From NCBI GenBank assembly GCA_023421075.1, contig JAEZUM010000057.1, forward strand, positions 1-64,000: DNA of 64,000 nt, read 5' to 3'. Origin of the DNA: Bacillota bacterium (GTDB lineage Bacteria > Bacillota > Clostridia > Lachnospirales > Lachnospiraceae). Shown piece by piece: positions 16,682 to 25,827 of this stretch; within the stretch, counting starts at the first letter, position 1; the number at the start of each line of letters is the position of its first letter. Under the pieces are notes generated by a model that made no database searches, was not told the DNA's origin, and saw only the letters and a program-made list of their open reading frames with translations. The position numbers and the translations under genes were made by a program.

Positions 16682-16703
16682 ATACAACAATCTTTCAATT
16701 ATC

Positions 16704-18383
16704 CTACTTTCTTATATTAATTTTCTTATCATATATATACATTTCATGGTTACAATATCTTAACACTGACCTACGATGCGTAATTAATAAACAAGTCGGT
16801 TTTGGAATAATTCCCTGTATTTGTTGTAAAACTTTCATTTCTGTAATTTCATCTAAAGCTGAAGTTGCTTCGTCTAATATTAATAATGGAGTTTTTCTTA
16901 CTAGAGCTCGAGCAATCGATATTCTCTGTGCCTGTCCCTCTGATAATCCTAATCCCTTTTCTCCTATTACAGTATCTAGTCCATTAGGAAGTTCTTTAAC
17001 AAAGTCCAGGCCAGATGCATTTATTAGAGCTTCTTCTATTTCTTCCTCTGTAGCATCTAATTTCCCCATAATAATATTTTCACGTATTGATCCACTAAAT
17101 AATGTATTTCCTTGTGGTACGTACGAAATTAGATCTCTCATATTAGCATTTGCTTTTTCATAATGACCATTACCTATATGAAAAAAGATATTTCCAACAG
17201 ATGGCTTCATGAAAGACATTAATAACCGAACTAATGTTGTCTTTCCAATTCCTGATTCTCCCAAAACTGCTACAAAATCAGACGGTGCAAGCTGTATATT
17301 GGCATGCTCTATAATATTCTCCTTTTCGTATCCAAATGTTAAATTATTAATCGTAACTCCAATTTCATTGGCTTGTATGAGATTTTCTGAAGTTTCCTCT
17401 AAGGGTATATTTTGCAATTCCATAATTCGTCCTGCTGAAGTTAGAATTCCTACCACCTTAGGAATAAGCTGAGCCAAATTTGTGAAAGGTGCCTGTATAC
17501 AATGAACTAAAGTTAGAAATAATGTAATTGTTCCATATGTAATCGATCCATTTGCTAAAAGTATTGCACCATATGAAAAAATAATGATGTATCCCAGATT
17601 ATATGCGATTGCCATTAAGGTTGAACTAATTATTGATAATAAAGATTTCTTCCATACCCAATGAAATCGTTCTTCTCTCAGCTTTACAAGTTGATTGGTA
17701 AAATACTCTTCATTTCTAAACGATTTAATAATTAGTAAATTACTTAAACTTTCTTGCATAAAGGAGCGGTATGTAGACTCACTTTCTTGTACTTTCTTTT
17801 GAAGTACTTTTATCTTTTTACCAATCCAAATTCCTAATACACCACTAATAGGTCCTATCATTATTGCCATCAAAGCCATAGCAGGCTCAAAATGAAACAA
17901 GGTAAAAAATGTAATTACCAGACTTGCAAGCAATTGAATTATCATCGGAATTACTTGAGAAATACCTTCAGACACTACCCCTGCATCGCTTGTTAATCTA
18001 GTAACCAAATCTCCTGTATGAAATTTTTCAACTTCTAACCACTGAGAATACAGAATTTTTTCATATATCTGCTTTCGAATACCAAATGAAAACCTTTCAT
18101 TTAACATTATTGATACCAAATTCATAGCTATAGCAATTACTTGATTGGCCAATGTCAATATGATATAAAATATTATGCCATAGGCTATAACATTTCCTCC
18201 AGTTGCAGAATCAATAATATTTTTTGATATAACTGCCAGCCACAACCCTATTAAACTTAAGGTTATGTTACATAACATAACAAAGAATATTTTTCCTGTA
18301 AACGGTTTCGAATATCGATATAACCAGCATATATAATCATATTCATTCGTGCGTATCTTATTAAATAAATTTACAATATTCAT
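16704..18383 (-). CDS. ABC exporter (lasso D protein)
   Basis: A 559-residue half transporter: six membrane helices in residues 25-300 followed by a nucleotide-binding domain with Walker A GESGIGKTTLV, signature LSEGQAQRISIARAL, and Walker B LLILDEATSALD. It lacks the N-terminal C39 peptidase seen in bacteriocin exporters, as expected when the leader is removed by B1/B2. The likely role is export of the mature lasso peptide, giving release and self-immunity. Start is the ATG behind GGAGAAGTAACTTTG. It is the first lasso gene on the strand, 54 bases after a capsule glycosyltransferase, with no obvious promoter between, so transcription may read in from the polysaccharide operon. Confidence 0.88.
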   Translation of the reverse strand: MNIVNLFNKIRTNEYDYICWLYRYSKPFTGKIFFVMLCNITLSLIGLWLAVISKNIIDSATGGNVIAYGIIFYIILTLANQVIAIAMNLVSIMLNERFSFGIRKQIYEKILYSQWLEVEKFHTGDLVTRLTSDAGVVSEGISQVIPMIIQLLASLVITFFTLFHFEPAMALMAIMIGPISGVLGIWIGKKIKVLQKKVQESESTYRSFMQESLSNLLIIKSFRNEEYFTNQLVKLREERFHWVWKKSLLSIISSTLMAIAYNLGYIIIFSYGAILLANGSITYGTITLFLTLVHCIQAPFTNLAQLIPKVVGILTSAGRIMELQNIPLEETSENLIQANEIGVTINNLTFGYEKENIIEHANIQLAPSDFVAVLGESGIGKTTLVRLLMSFMKPSVGNIFFHIGNGHYEKANANMRDLISYVPQGNTLFSGSIRENIIMGKLDATEEEIEEALINASGLDFVKELPNGLDTVIGEKGLGLSEGQAQRISIARALVRKTPLLILDEATSALDEITEMKVLQQIQGIIPKPTCLLITHRRSVLRYCNHEMYIYDKKINIRK

Positions 18384-18440
18384 CAAAGTTACTTCTCCAT
18401 ACTAATTTATATTCATAAATTCAACTACCATAATCATCAC

Positions 18441-19415
18441 TTATATCTTAATCAGTCTAAAATAAAGCTTAATAGAAAATGTAGATATATATAGGTAATA
18501 TTTATCTCGTTTCGGAATGTGCTTAATATCTTTTAAGCTGTTTCTAGCTATCCTTTTATTATTTTTTAGTTCCTTTCTTAATAACGATCTACACTCCTTT
18601 CTAGAGTTTTCTAGTAATTCATTACTAAATAGATCTAATAATATACAATAATAAGTAAATATAACTTTTTTATATGTGTTTTTAGATAAACACTGGTTTA
18701 CTATTTTATTTTGATAATTCATCATATAGATAAAATCTTTAATACCTGAATCTGTTAGTTCTTTTTGAGTGATACTATTGTCTCGTAATCGATAATTATA
18801 TAATGCTTTATTAAGGTATATCACTTTGTTTACCCTAAGTAATATCTCAGTTGATACAAACTTGTCTTCATAGATTCGACCTTTCGGAAATAATAGATTA
18901 TTAAATAATTCCCTTTTATATAGCCGGTTGCCCACATGCGGTGAAATAATACAACCCTTTAGCCCAATAACCATGGCCTCTAGAAACTCTAAACCAGATA
19001 GTTCTTTTATTTCACCTGTAGAATAGTCGTGGTTTCCATCCTTTGTTATTCTTTTATAAGCACAGCAAGCTAAATCGGATTCTGTCTGTATCATATTGGA
19101 CCATAATTCCATGTACATAGTACTCTCTAAATAATCATCAGAATCTACAAATCCTAAAAGCTCACCCTTTGCATATTTCAATCCAACATTTCTAGCAGCT
19201 GATACACCCTCATTATTTTTGTGAATTACACGAATCCTGTCATCCACTTTCTGATAATTATCGCATAGTAATCCACTAGAATCTGTTGATCCATCATTAA
19301 TTAAAATAATCTCTAGGTTCTTGTAAGTTTGTCCTACAACAGAATCAATACATTGTTCTAAATATTCTTCGACATTATATATTGGTACAATAACTGATAA
19401 TAATGGTTCATTCAT
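18441..19415 (-). CDS. family 2 glycosyltransferase
   Basis: A 324-residue transferase with LSVIVPIYNVEEYLEQCIDSV, LINDGSTDSS, GVSAARNVGLKYA and GFVDSDDYL as the DxD site, the typical EpsJ/WcaA-like arrangement. The last ~80 residues are basic and probably membrane-associated. Start follows GGTAGGGGGTACACT. It is the last polysaccharide gene before the lasso genes. Linkage and sugar unknown. Confidence 0.88.
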   Translation of the reverse strand: MNEPLLSVIVPIYNVEEYLEQCIDSVVGQTYKNLEIILINDGSTDSSGLLCDNYQKVDDRIRVIHKNNEGVSAARNVGLKYAKGELLGFVDSDDYLESTMYMELWSNMIQTESDLACCAYKRITKDGNHDYSTGEIKELSGLEFLEAMVIGLKGCIISPHVGNRLYKRELFNNLLFPKGRIYEDKFVSTEILLRVNKVIYLNKALYNYRLRDNSITQKELTDSGIKDFIYMMNYQNKIVNQCLSKNTYKKVIFTYYCILLDLFSNELLENSRKECRSLLRKELKNNKRIARNSLKDIKHIPKRDKYYLYISTFSIKLYFRLIKI

Positions 19416-19468
19416 AGTGTACCCCCTACCAAAAATCCATGTATTGATAATATTAATATTGCTTTTGT

Positions 19469-20086
19469 TTAAACATTATTAATCCAATCATCAAATTTAA
19501 ATCGTTCATAATATTTTTTTAATCCCCAAAAATTTATTTTACTATACCAATATCTATTTTTTTTCATTTTTCCAATATCAAATATTCCATCTCCTAATGA
19601 ATCCTGATTATCTGTTAAAATAATTTTTTTCTTAAACGGTAGTTCTTTGAACTGGCGTACAGTTTCTGAATCACAAACCAAGTCTACTAATATAACGAAG
19701 ATATTGTCAAAATTAATTCTCTTTTTCCTTTCCTGCCATTTAACTTTAGCTTCTTCAAAAGTGGTATAATGTTGAAAGTATATTGTAATATCATCAATTG
19801 TACCAACAGGAAAATTAATAATTGTTCCACCCAACTTAACAAATTCGGATACTATAGGTTGTTTCACCTCTTTGGGCTCGTAAATCAGGTAATGTTCAAT
19901 ATTATTACAAAATTTGATAAAATCTTTAGGCGACATTTGCAGATTGATTGTCGGAGAATTGAACTTCAAATTATAATCATTATATAAAAATCCAGCTATA
20001 CAATTATTCGATAAAATCGATATTTTCTGATCTTTTATCTTATGATTCCACAGCATTCTTCTGATTTTATAGAAAACCCCAAGCAT
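19469..20086 (-). CDS. DUF1919 family protein
   Basis: A 205-residue protein of the DUF1919 type: the N-terminal KISILSNNCIAGFLYNDYNL followed by NSPTINLQMSPKDFIKFCNN, and later a block of charged residues around KVKWQERKKRINFDNIFV, fit this family, which is common in exopolysaccharide clusters. Members are suspected sugar or acyl transferases, but no activity is established. Start follows TAGGAGAATAATATTT. It lies 29 bases after an Fe-S protein gene and belongs to the same operon. Confidence 0.75.
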   Translation of the reverse strand: MLGVFYKIRRMLWNHKIKDQKISILSNNCIAGFLYNDYNLKFNSPTINLQMSPKDFIKFCNNIEHYLIYEPKEVKQPIVSEFVKLGGTIINFPVGTIDDITIYFQHYTTFEEAKVKWQERKKRINFDNIFVILVDLVCDSETVRQFKELPFKKKIILTDNQDSLGDGIFDIGKMKKNRYWYSKINFWGLKKYYERFKFDDWINNV

Positions 20087-20115
20087 AAATATTATTCTCC
20101 TATTTTTGTATCTAA

Positions 20116-21294
20116 TTACGTTCCATTCACTATTACCTTCAAAAACTTTATTACTTTAATCAAATTGTGGTAAACCTTATTCTTTATACGAAATCTTATC
20201 GACTTTCTAATAAAAATCTCTAATTTGGTAAACTCCCAATCCTCGAGTTTTTCAAAGAATTTATTTCTTCTTGGGTGAGGTCTTACTGATCGTCTAGAAT
20301 CGGATTCATTAGGCAAAGCTTTTACAACATCCACTTCTTTACTGCATAATAGATCCTCTATATCTGTAAAATACTTATATCCATTCTTAGTATGAACAAG
20401 TAATAAAGAACTTCCATTATTGTCATCCATATCAGGAGCCACTCTTTCTATTCCCCAAAAATCCCCTATTGTAATATCTTCTGGCCTTTCTAGATCTTTA
20501 AAGCGACAAGCATGACATGATGGTCGTAGACAAATGTTTTCTAGAAACATTTTCATAAAAAGATTATTGTAATAAAGTTCTTTGTATTCACTCTTATCCC
20601 AGTATTCAATACTGATAGAATAATTTTTCCATCCATGCTCTTTATCACGAAAATGAACCATTCTTACTTTTTGATGTGCTAACGTTTCTAAATATATTAA
20701 ATATTTTCCCCACACTTTCGGACTCGGTGTTCCATGACATAATATCCCAACTAAAATTAAATGTTCATAGTCTATATTAAGATAATTCTTAAGTCCAGCG
20801 ATTTGACAAGATGTTCCTGAAAATAATACCGTTCTTCCTTGGATTAAATGCTCTTTTACTTCTGAATATGTATTCTCCAAATTACTTTGCATGTATTTAC
20901 TACCACGTAGATAATCTAGATCACGAACATTGTTTATTCCAATATGATGAACTTGCAAATGTTCATCGAATGCAGCTCCAAATATAACACCATTTTTGTC
21001 TAGCACTTTCTCAGCCAATGCAGTAAATACCCCACCTGAAGAACTATTCTGCCTTATTACATTGTTCTTATTATATGCGGCAAATGCCTTAATTCCTATT
21101 CTATCTTTTGGCTCAACTTTATTGTATGTAGGGCACACTTTTTCGCATAGGTTACATTCTATACACAGTTTTTGATTAACACGTGGATATAAAAACCCTT
21201 CCGTATCAGATAGCATTGATATACATTTCTTTGGACAAATACTATAACACCCACTGCATCCACAACAATCTTCTTTATAAAGATTATTAATCAT
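20116..21294 (-). CDS. Fe-S protein, coenzyme F420 hydrogenase beta subunit-like
   Basis: A 392-residue protein. Two 4Fe-4S cysteine sets are clear in the first 55 residues: CCGCSGCYSICPKKC and CIECNLCEKVCPTY. The rest matches the F420 hydrogenase/dehydrogenase beta subunit domains (RQNSSSGGVFTALAEKVL, GTSCQIAGLKNYL, CHACRFKDLERPEDITIGDFWG). Such proteins are common in polysaccharide clusters next to pyruvyl transferases and are thought to carry out a redox step on a glycan or its precursor; the true substrate is unknown. The ATG overlaps the stop of the flippase gene, so translation is coupled. Confidence 0.85.
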   Translation of the reverse strand: MINNLYKEDCCGCSGCYSICPKKCISMLSDTEGFLYPRVNQKLCIECNLCEKVCPTYNKVEPKDRIGIKAFAAYNKNNVIRQNSSSGGVFTALAEKVLDKNGVIFGAAFDEHLQVHHIGINNVRDLDYLRGSKYMQSNLENTYSEVKEHLIQGRTVLFSGTSCQIAGLKNYLNIDYEHLILVGILCHGTPSPKVWGKYLIYLETLAHQKVRMVHFRDKEHGWKNYSISIEYWDKSEYKELYYNNLFMKMFLENICLRPSCHACRFKDLERPEDITIGDFWGIERVAPDMDDNNGSSLLLVHTKNGYKYFTDIEDLLCSKEVDVVKALPNESDSRRSVRPHPRRNKFFEKLEDWEFTKLEIFIRKSIRFRIKNKVYHNLIKVIKFLKVIVNGT

Positions 21295-22846
21295 ATAATA
21301 CCCTCTTAATTCTTTTAAATATAGAATTCATATTTAAAACTCTTGTTATCAAATCTGTCATTTTCTGATACTCTTCCAAATGATGGCAAAACATCCATAG
21401 TATACAATTAGATATTAAAAGATTTATTACTAATTTAGGCATTAACCAAACTAAACCTCCTTCAGGTAATAATCCAGTAATCCAATATCCAACCAAACAA
21501 ATAAAAAAAGTACTAGTAGTATAAAATACCAATTTCTTTATATAAGCCCAAGGATTTCTACAAAATAGATATTTAAATAAATTATAAAAGATCCAGGGCA
21601 TACCAATTAAAGCGATGCTTAGTATTGTAGATAATAAAACACCATAAATCCCTATGAACTGTATCATTACTAGATTCATTAATAAATTACATACGGCTGT
21701 AACTAAAGGTCTAAAGCGATCAACGTGCCACATACCGGCAGCGTCTTTGTACAAATTTAACAACAAATTAATGCACCTTAGATAAAAGTAAATACAAAAC
21801 AATATTACCATTAGAAATGATAACATTAATTCACTTCCCATCCATATTTTCATAAATGGTTGATACAAACATAAAAAGCAACTAGTACAACATGATGTAA
21901 TCCAAAATATAATGAAAGTAAAATTCTTAAAATCACTATAATTCTTATCAATACTTTCCACTATTAAGCTGTTACCGATTCCGGATGTACAAGCGCCAAT
22001 AATAACCCCAATAATCCCCAATGCTGCCGATAAAATAAAAAAATAATTCTGATACATTGAAAGTGCTATTAAACCTAAAAATGCAGATATAATTATAGAA
22101 TCAGAGGAGTCCACTATGACACCCCCGATTTTTGAAGTAAAAAGATCTCTAATACGTTTATTTATTTCCTTAACAATCGACACATCTAATATTCCATAGG
22201 GTTTAATTTCTGGATACAATTTATCAACGATTTTTGCCACTACATAATTGTTAATAACTTGGAGCAAAATCGCCACGCCAAAGTAAGCATAGTAATTACG
22301 CAAAAAAATCAGGATAATAAACTGTAATATATATTGAAGTGTAGTCATAATAATGGAGCATTTTGCCAAAATATCATACCGTTGAAATGCTGACAAAAGG
22401 CTACTTTTATATGAAAACATCCAATATGATAAAACTGAAACAGCCAAATTCATAATATATAAAATGAATATATTAATATCTGCCGGAATGTTTCCATTAA
22501 TTAAATTAGGAATAAAAGGCAATAAAATCATACCCAGTCCTAGTACAACTAATCCAATAAAACGATAATAACTTTTATATAATTTCAATAGAGCACAAAT
22601 AGTATAATTGTCATTTCGGGCAATAGGTTTATACATACTATAGATCATTGCGCTTCCAACACCTAACTCTGTTAAATTTAATACAGATATGATTGAAAGA
22701 AACAAACTACTAAGACCCAAGTATTTAATACCCAAAAAGTAAATTACCGCTGTACGCATGAAAAACGGTATAATAATTTGATATAATTTTAATAAAACAT
22801 TAAATATTATACTCCTAACTGCATTTTTTGTTCTTTCAAATCTCAT
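21287..22846 (-). CDS. Wzx-like polysaccharide flippase
   Basis: A 519-residue membrane protein with about 12-14 helices, of the MATE/MOP superfamily of oligosaccharide-lipid flippases. The start KNAVRSIIFNVLLKLYQIIIPFF and LGIKYLGLSSLFLSIISVLNLTELGVGSAMIYSMYKPIA in outline are typical of Wzx proteins. It would move lipid-linked repeat units to the outer face for polymerisation by the Wzy-like protein at 25828. Start follows TTAGGAGAGATAATA; the end overlaps the Fe-S protein start by 8 bases. Confidence 0.88.
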   Translation of the reverse strand: MRFERTKNAVRSIIFNVLLKLYQIIIPFFMRTAVIYFLGIKYLGLSSLFLSIISVLNLTELGVGSAMIYSMYKPIARNDNYTICALLKLYKSYYRFIGLVVLGLGMILLPFIPNLINGNIPADINIFILYIMNLAVSVLSYWMFSYKSSLLSAFQRYDILAKCSIIMTTLQYILQFIILIFLRNYYAYFGVAILLQVINNYVVAKIVDKLYPEIKPYGILDVSIVKEINKRIRDLFTSKIGGVIVDSSDSIIISAFLGLIALSMYQNYFFILSAALGIIGVIIGACTSGIGNSLIVESIDKNYSDFKNFTFIIFWITSCCTSCFLCLYQPFMKIWMGSELMLSFLMVILFCIYFYLRCINLLLNLYKDAAGMWHVDRFRPLVTAVCNLLMNLVMIQFIGIYGVLLSTILSIALIGMPWIFYNLFKYLFCRNPWAYIKKLVFYTTSTFFICLVGYWITGLLPEGGLVWLMPKLVINLLISNCILWMFCHHLEEYQKMTDLITRVLNMNSIFKRIKRVLYD

Positions 22847-22857
22847 TATTATCTCTC

Positions 22858-23922
22858 CTAATGTAACAATATCTTCTCAAAAAACCTATTCACTTTTATA
22901 TGTTCACCTTTTAGTATTGAATAAGCAATTTCATAATTATGCTCAGGTGAAAATTTCTCAATATCAACACCCCAATGGTCGTTCAATCCAAAGATTTCAA
23001 AAAAAGTATCAAACCTCGAATTCATATTACCCAACCCATCATCTCTATCTAATACATAAAATTGCTTATCAAATATAAATGAAAATATGCTTCCATGGTA
23101 TGAATCAGTGATTACCAAAAAGGAATTATGGATTAAATATATAAATTCTGCTGGCCCAACACTGTCGTAAATCTTATCTTTCATTATATCTATAATATTA
23201 CAATGATATTTTTTAGCTAAATCATTTATCTTATTAGATCTATCATCTGATAATTCACCAAGAAAATAAAGCAATATATAATTTGTTTTTTTAAAATCGG
23301 ATCGACTAAATCCTACAGGCTTCTTCTCTAACGATATCCACTTATCTCTTGGTACATTTAATGTTGGATCAATTAATACTTCAACTTTTCTATTTATTAA
23401 TTGCTCTACAATTTTTGCAGCTTGATATTCTCTGACCGATATATCATTAAAATTATGTAATCCATCAACATATTCCTTATTAAGATCTAAAGGAATGCTA
23501 TTTACGCCAAAACTGGCAGCTATGGCTATATTTTTATGCTTAGAGGTGACTGGTTTAATATACTTTAGGCTTCCAAATACAGGATTCCAAATTTGATCAC
23601 TACCATAAAAGATATATTCATAGGAAGCTTCATACTTTTCAATCATACTAAATACTCTATTTCTTGTTTTCTTAAGTTTACCTGAAAACTTAAGAAAAAG
23701 CATATGTTTATAGTTTTTATTTTGAATTATTTTCTTCAGCCAGCAGCTTGGAGTATATAGGTTTAGATAATATCCAAACCCCTTCCTAACACCAGTACTT
23801 TCGATATTTTCAGTCTTTGTATATTTATTCAGCAAATAATACACTGCATAATTCTGTAGTCTATTTCCTAGATTCGAATAATCTGTTATAGTTATAATTC
23901 CTATTTTTTTCTTTTCTTTCAT
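22858..23922 (-). CDS. polysaccharide pyruvyl transferase family protein
   Basis: A 354-residue protein of the CsaB/WcaK family that adds a pyruvyl ketal to a glycan from phosphoenolpyruvate. Diagnostic pieces are the opening KIGIITITDYSNLGNRLQNYAV, YIFYGSDQIWNP, and the C-terminal VITDSYHGSIFSFIF with the conserved SYHG. It directly follows a glycosyltransferase and precedes the flippase. The pairing with the F420-beta-like protein two genes on is frequent in such clusters. Confidence 0.87.
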   Translation of the reverse strand: MKEKKKIGIITITDYSNLGNRLQNYAVYYLLNKYTKTENIESTGVRKGFGYYLNLYTPSCWLKKIIQNKNYKHMLFLKFSGKLKKTRNRVFSMIEKYEASYEYIFYGSDQIWNPVFGSLKYIKPVTSKHKNIAIAASFGVNSIPLDLNKEYVDGLHNFNDISVREYQAAKIVEQLINRKVEVLIDPTLNVPRDKWISLEKKPVGFSRSDFKKTNYILLYFLGELSDDRSNKINDLAKKYHCNIIDIMKDKIYDSVGPAEFIYLIHNSFLVITDSYHGSIFSFIFDKQFYVLDRDDGLGNMNSRFDTFFEIFGLNDHWGVDIEKFSPEHNYEIAYSILKGEHIKVNRFFEKILLH

Positions 23923-23941
23923 ACGTTCCCCCTCATTTGTA

Positions 23942-24928
23942 TTATACTCTTAATATTCTACCGTATAAAAAAATCATTAAACTGTATAATTTTATTTCAG
24001 ATAGTTTCAAAATTATTTTTTGTATTTTACGTTCGAAACCACTACTATATAACACTGATTGAAGAACGTCATTACTCATTATTTTATTCAACTCATTCTT
24101 CTTTTCAGTTTTAGTGAAATCTTCTGTCTTAATAAGAGATGGAAATAAAAAATACCAAAAATTGTCTCTTAGATGTCTTTGGGCATAATTGAACAGTTCA
24201 TCTTTAGTTCCCACACAACAATCTTTTATAAAATCAAATTCTTGCAAACAATTTTCAAGCATATTCTTATGATATCTTTTCATAGCAGAACCTGAAATAT
24301 TAGTATAATAATCATAACCCTTAAAAGTTATAATCTTAATATTTTCAATCTGCTCTAAATACTTCATAACAAAACACGAATCTTCTGCAAAAGTCATATT
24401 TTCGGGAAAAAAATATTTAATTTTACTTCTAACAAACACTTTATTCCAAACTATATAGAGTAATCGCGATTTATCTAAGAAATTCAGTGCGTCTGCCATA
24501 TTTTCCTTCTTATATGTAATTTCCTGTTGTATTGCTACACTTTCTTTAAAATCATCACTTATGGCATAATACCCATAAATAATTAAATCATTATAATTTA
24601 CCTGCTCTATTTGATAATGTAATCTTTCGCACAAATTAGGACTAATTGTATCATCACTATCTACGAATATTACAAAATCACCAGTAGCTTGTTGTAGTCC
24701 AAGATTCCTCGCCGAAGAGACGCCCCTGTTCTCTTTAGAAAAAACTAAGATTCTATCGTCTTTTGCAGCATATGAACTACAAATCTCAAGAGAACGATCT
24801 ACAGAACCATCATCAACTATAATAAGTTCAAAATTATTAAAAGTCTGTATTAAGATACTATCTATACATCTTGAAATATATTTTTCAGCATTATACACAG
24901 GTGTAATAATAGAAAAACGCTTCTTCAT
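23942..24928 (-). CDS. family 2 glycosyltransferase
   Basis: A 328-residue transferase with FSIITPVYNAEKYISRCIDSI, LIIVDDGSVDRSLEI, GVSSARNLGLQQA and VIFVDSDDTI. The TFAEDSCFVMKYLEQ segment carries the ED catalytic-base pair. The start ATG comes one base after the stop of the preceding gene (AAGGAAGAACAATAGT as ribosome binding region), so the pair is coupled. Donor and acceptor unknown. Confidence 0.87.
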   Translation of the reverse strand: MKKRFSIITPVYNAEKYISRCIDSILIQTFNNFELIIVDDGSVDRSLEICSSYAAKDDRILVFSKENRGVSSARNLGLQQATGDFVIFVDSDDTISPNLCERLHYQIEQVNYNDLIIYGYYAISDDFKESVAIQQEITYKKENMADALNFLDKSRLLYIVWNKVFVRSKIKYFFPENMTFAEDSCFVMKYLEQIENIKIITFKGYDYYTNISGSAMKRYHKNMLENCLQEFDFIKDCCVGTKDELFNYAQRHLRDNFWYFLFPSLIKTEDFTKTEKKNELNKIMSNDVLQSVLYSSGFERKIQKIILKLSEIKLYSLMIFLYGRILRV

Positions 24929-24929
24929 A

Positions 24930-25769
24930 CTATTGTTCTTCCTTTAATTTTAAAATGATTAAAATCCTTCTAATTATTAAATATGCCCATATTTTTACAT
25001 TCTCAATGTAATAGCAACAATATACTAGCACTTTATTACATCCATTAATTTGTTTAAAATAACTCTTCCTTATTTTTTGTGGTATAAGGAACTGGTCACT
25101 AAATTTTCTTTTCTTACAATGCGATAATCCACTTACTAATATTCTATATGCTGTACCACTTTCCCTTGTATAATGCATTTCATATTTACTTACTAATTTT
25201 AATAAAACATCATAATCTTCATAATAAGAATTTCCTTCTTCATAACCACCGATTTCCATGGCGATTTTTCTTGGCATACAGTAATCACGTTGAACAAATG
25301 AATACGCATTTTTTTCTGTTAGTAACTTCATCAATATATTGCCTGAATAATACCTATCTTCTAAATCTTCATACATTACTTTACTATACTTATCAACAAT
25401 AACTCTGCGAGAATATGTGAGTACTTGCCCTTGCTTTTTTTCAATCAATTCAATTTCATTTTTCAACTTATTAGTATTATAATAATAATCATCACTATCT
25501 AAAAAAGTAATGATCTGTCCCGTTGCTGCATTTAAACCCACATTTCGAGCATGTGAAACACCTTTATTTTCATTGAGAAGTATTAATTTTATTAGTTTAT
25601 TTATGCAGGCATAATCATTAAGGATTTCAGTAGAATGATCCGTTGAACAGTCATCCACAACAATTATCTCTAAATTAGCATATGTTTGTCTTAATACACT
25701 CTCAATACATTCTTTGATATAATCCTCTTTGTTATAATTCGGTATAATTACCGATACAAGCTTGTTCAT
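24930..25769 (-). CDS. family 2 glycosyltransferase
   Basis: A 279-residue transferase with VSVIIPNYNKEDYIKECIES, IVVDDCSTDHSTEIL, GVSHARNVGLNAA and ITFLDSDDYYY. The start is set at the ATG behind AGAGGTGAAT rather than 17 codons upstream, because the canonical family 2 opening begins there. The C-terminal 40 residues are basic and amphipathic. Part of the polysaccharide operon, after the Wzy-like gene. Confidence 0.87.
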   Translation of the reverse strand: MNKLVSVIIPNYNKEDYIKECIESVLRQTYANLEIIVVDDCSTDHSTEILNDYACINKLIKLILLNENKGVSHARNVGLNAATGQIITFLDSDDYYYNTNKLKNEIELIEKKQGQVLTYSRRVIVDKYSKVMYEDLEDRYYSGNILMKLLTEKNAYSFVQRDYCMPRKIAMEIGGYEEGNSYYEDYDVLLKLVSKYEMHYTRESGTAYRILVSGLSHCKKRKFSDQFLIPQKIRKSYFKQINGCNKVLVYCCYYIENVKIWAYLIIRRILIILKLKEEQ

Positions 25770-25827
25770 ATTCACCTCTTTATAAAAACCAAGTATAATT
25801 AAATATAAACCCTTAGGCATTTTTCAA

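Noticed and set aside
16704..18383. Bacteriocin exporter with peptidase domain
   Set aside because: The transporter has no N-terminal C39 peptidase domain; the lasso-type exporter fits better.
11160..18383. Lanthipeptide or sactipeptide cluster
   Set aside because: No LanM/LanB/LanC or radical SAM gene is present; the asparagine synthetase, B2 and HprK-like kinase match lasso biosynthesis.
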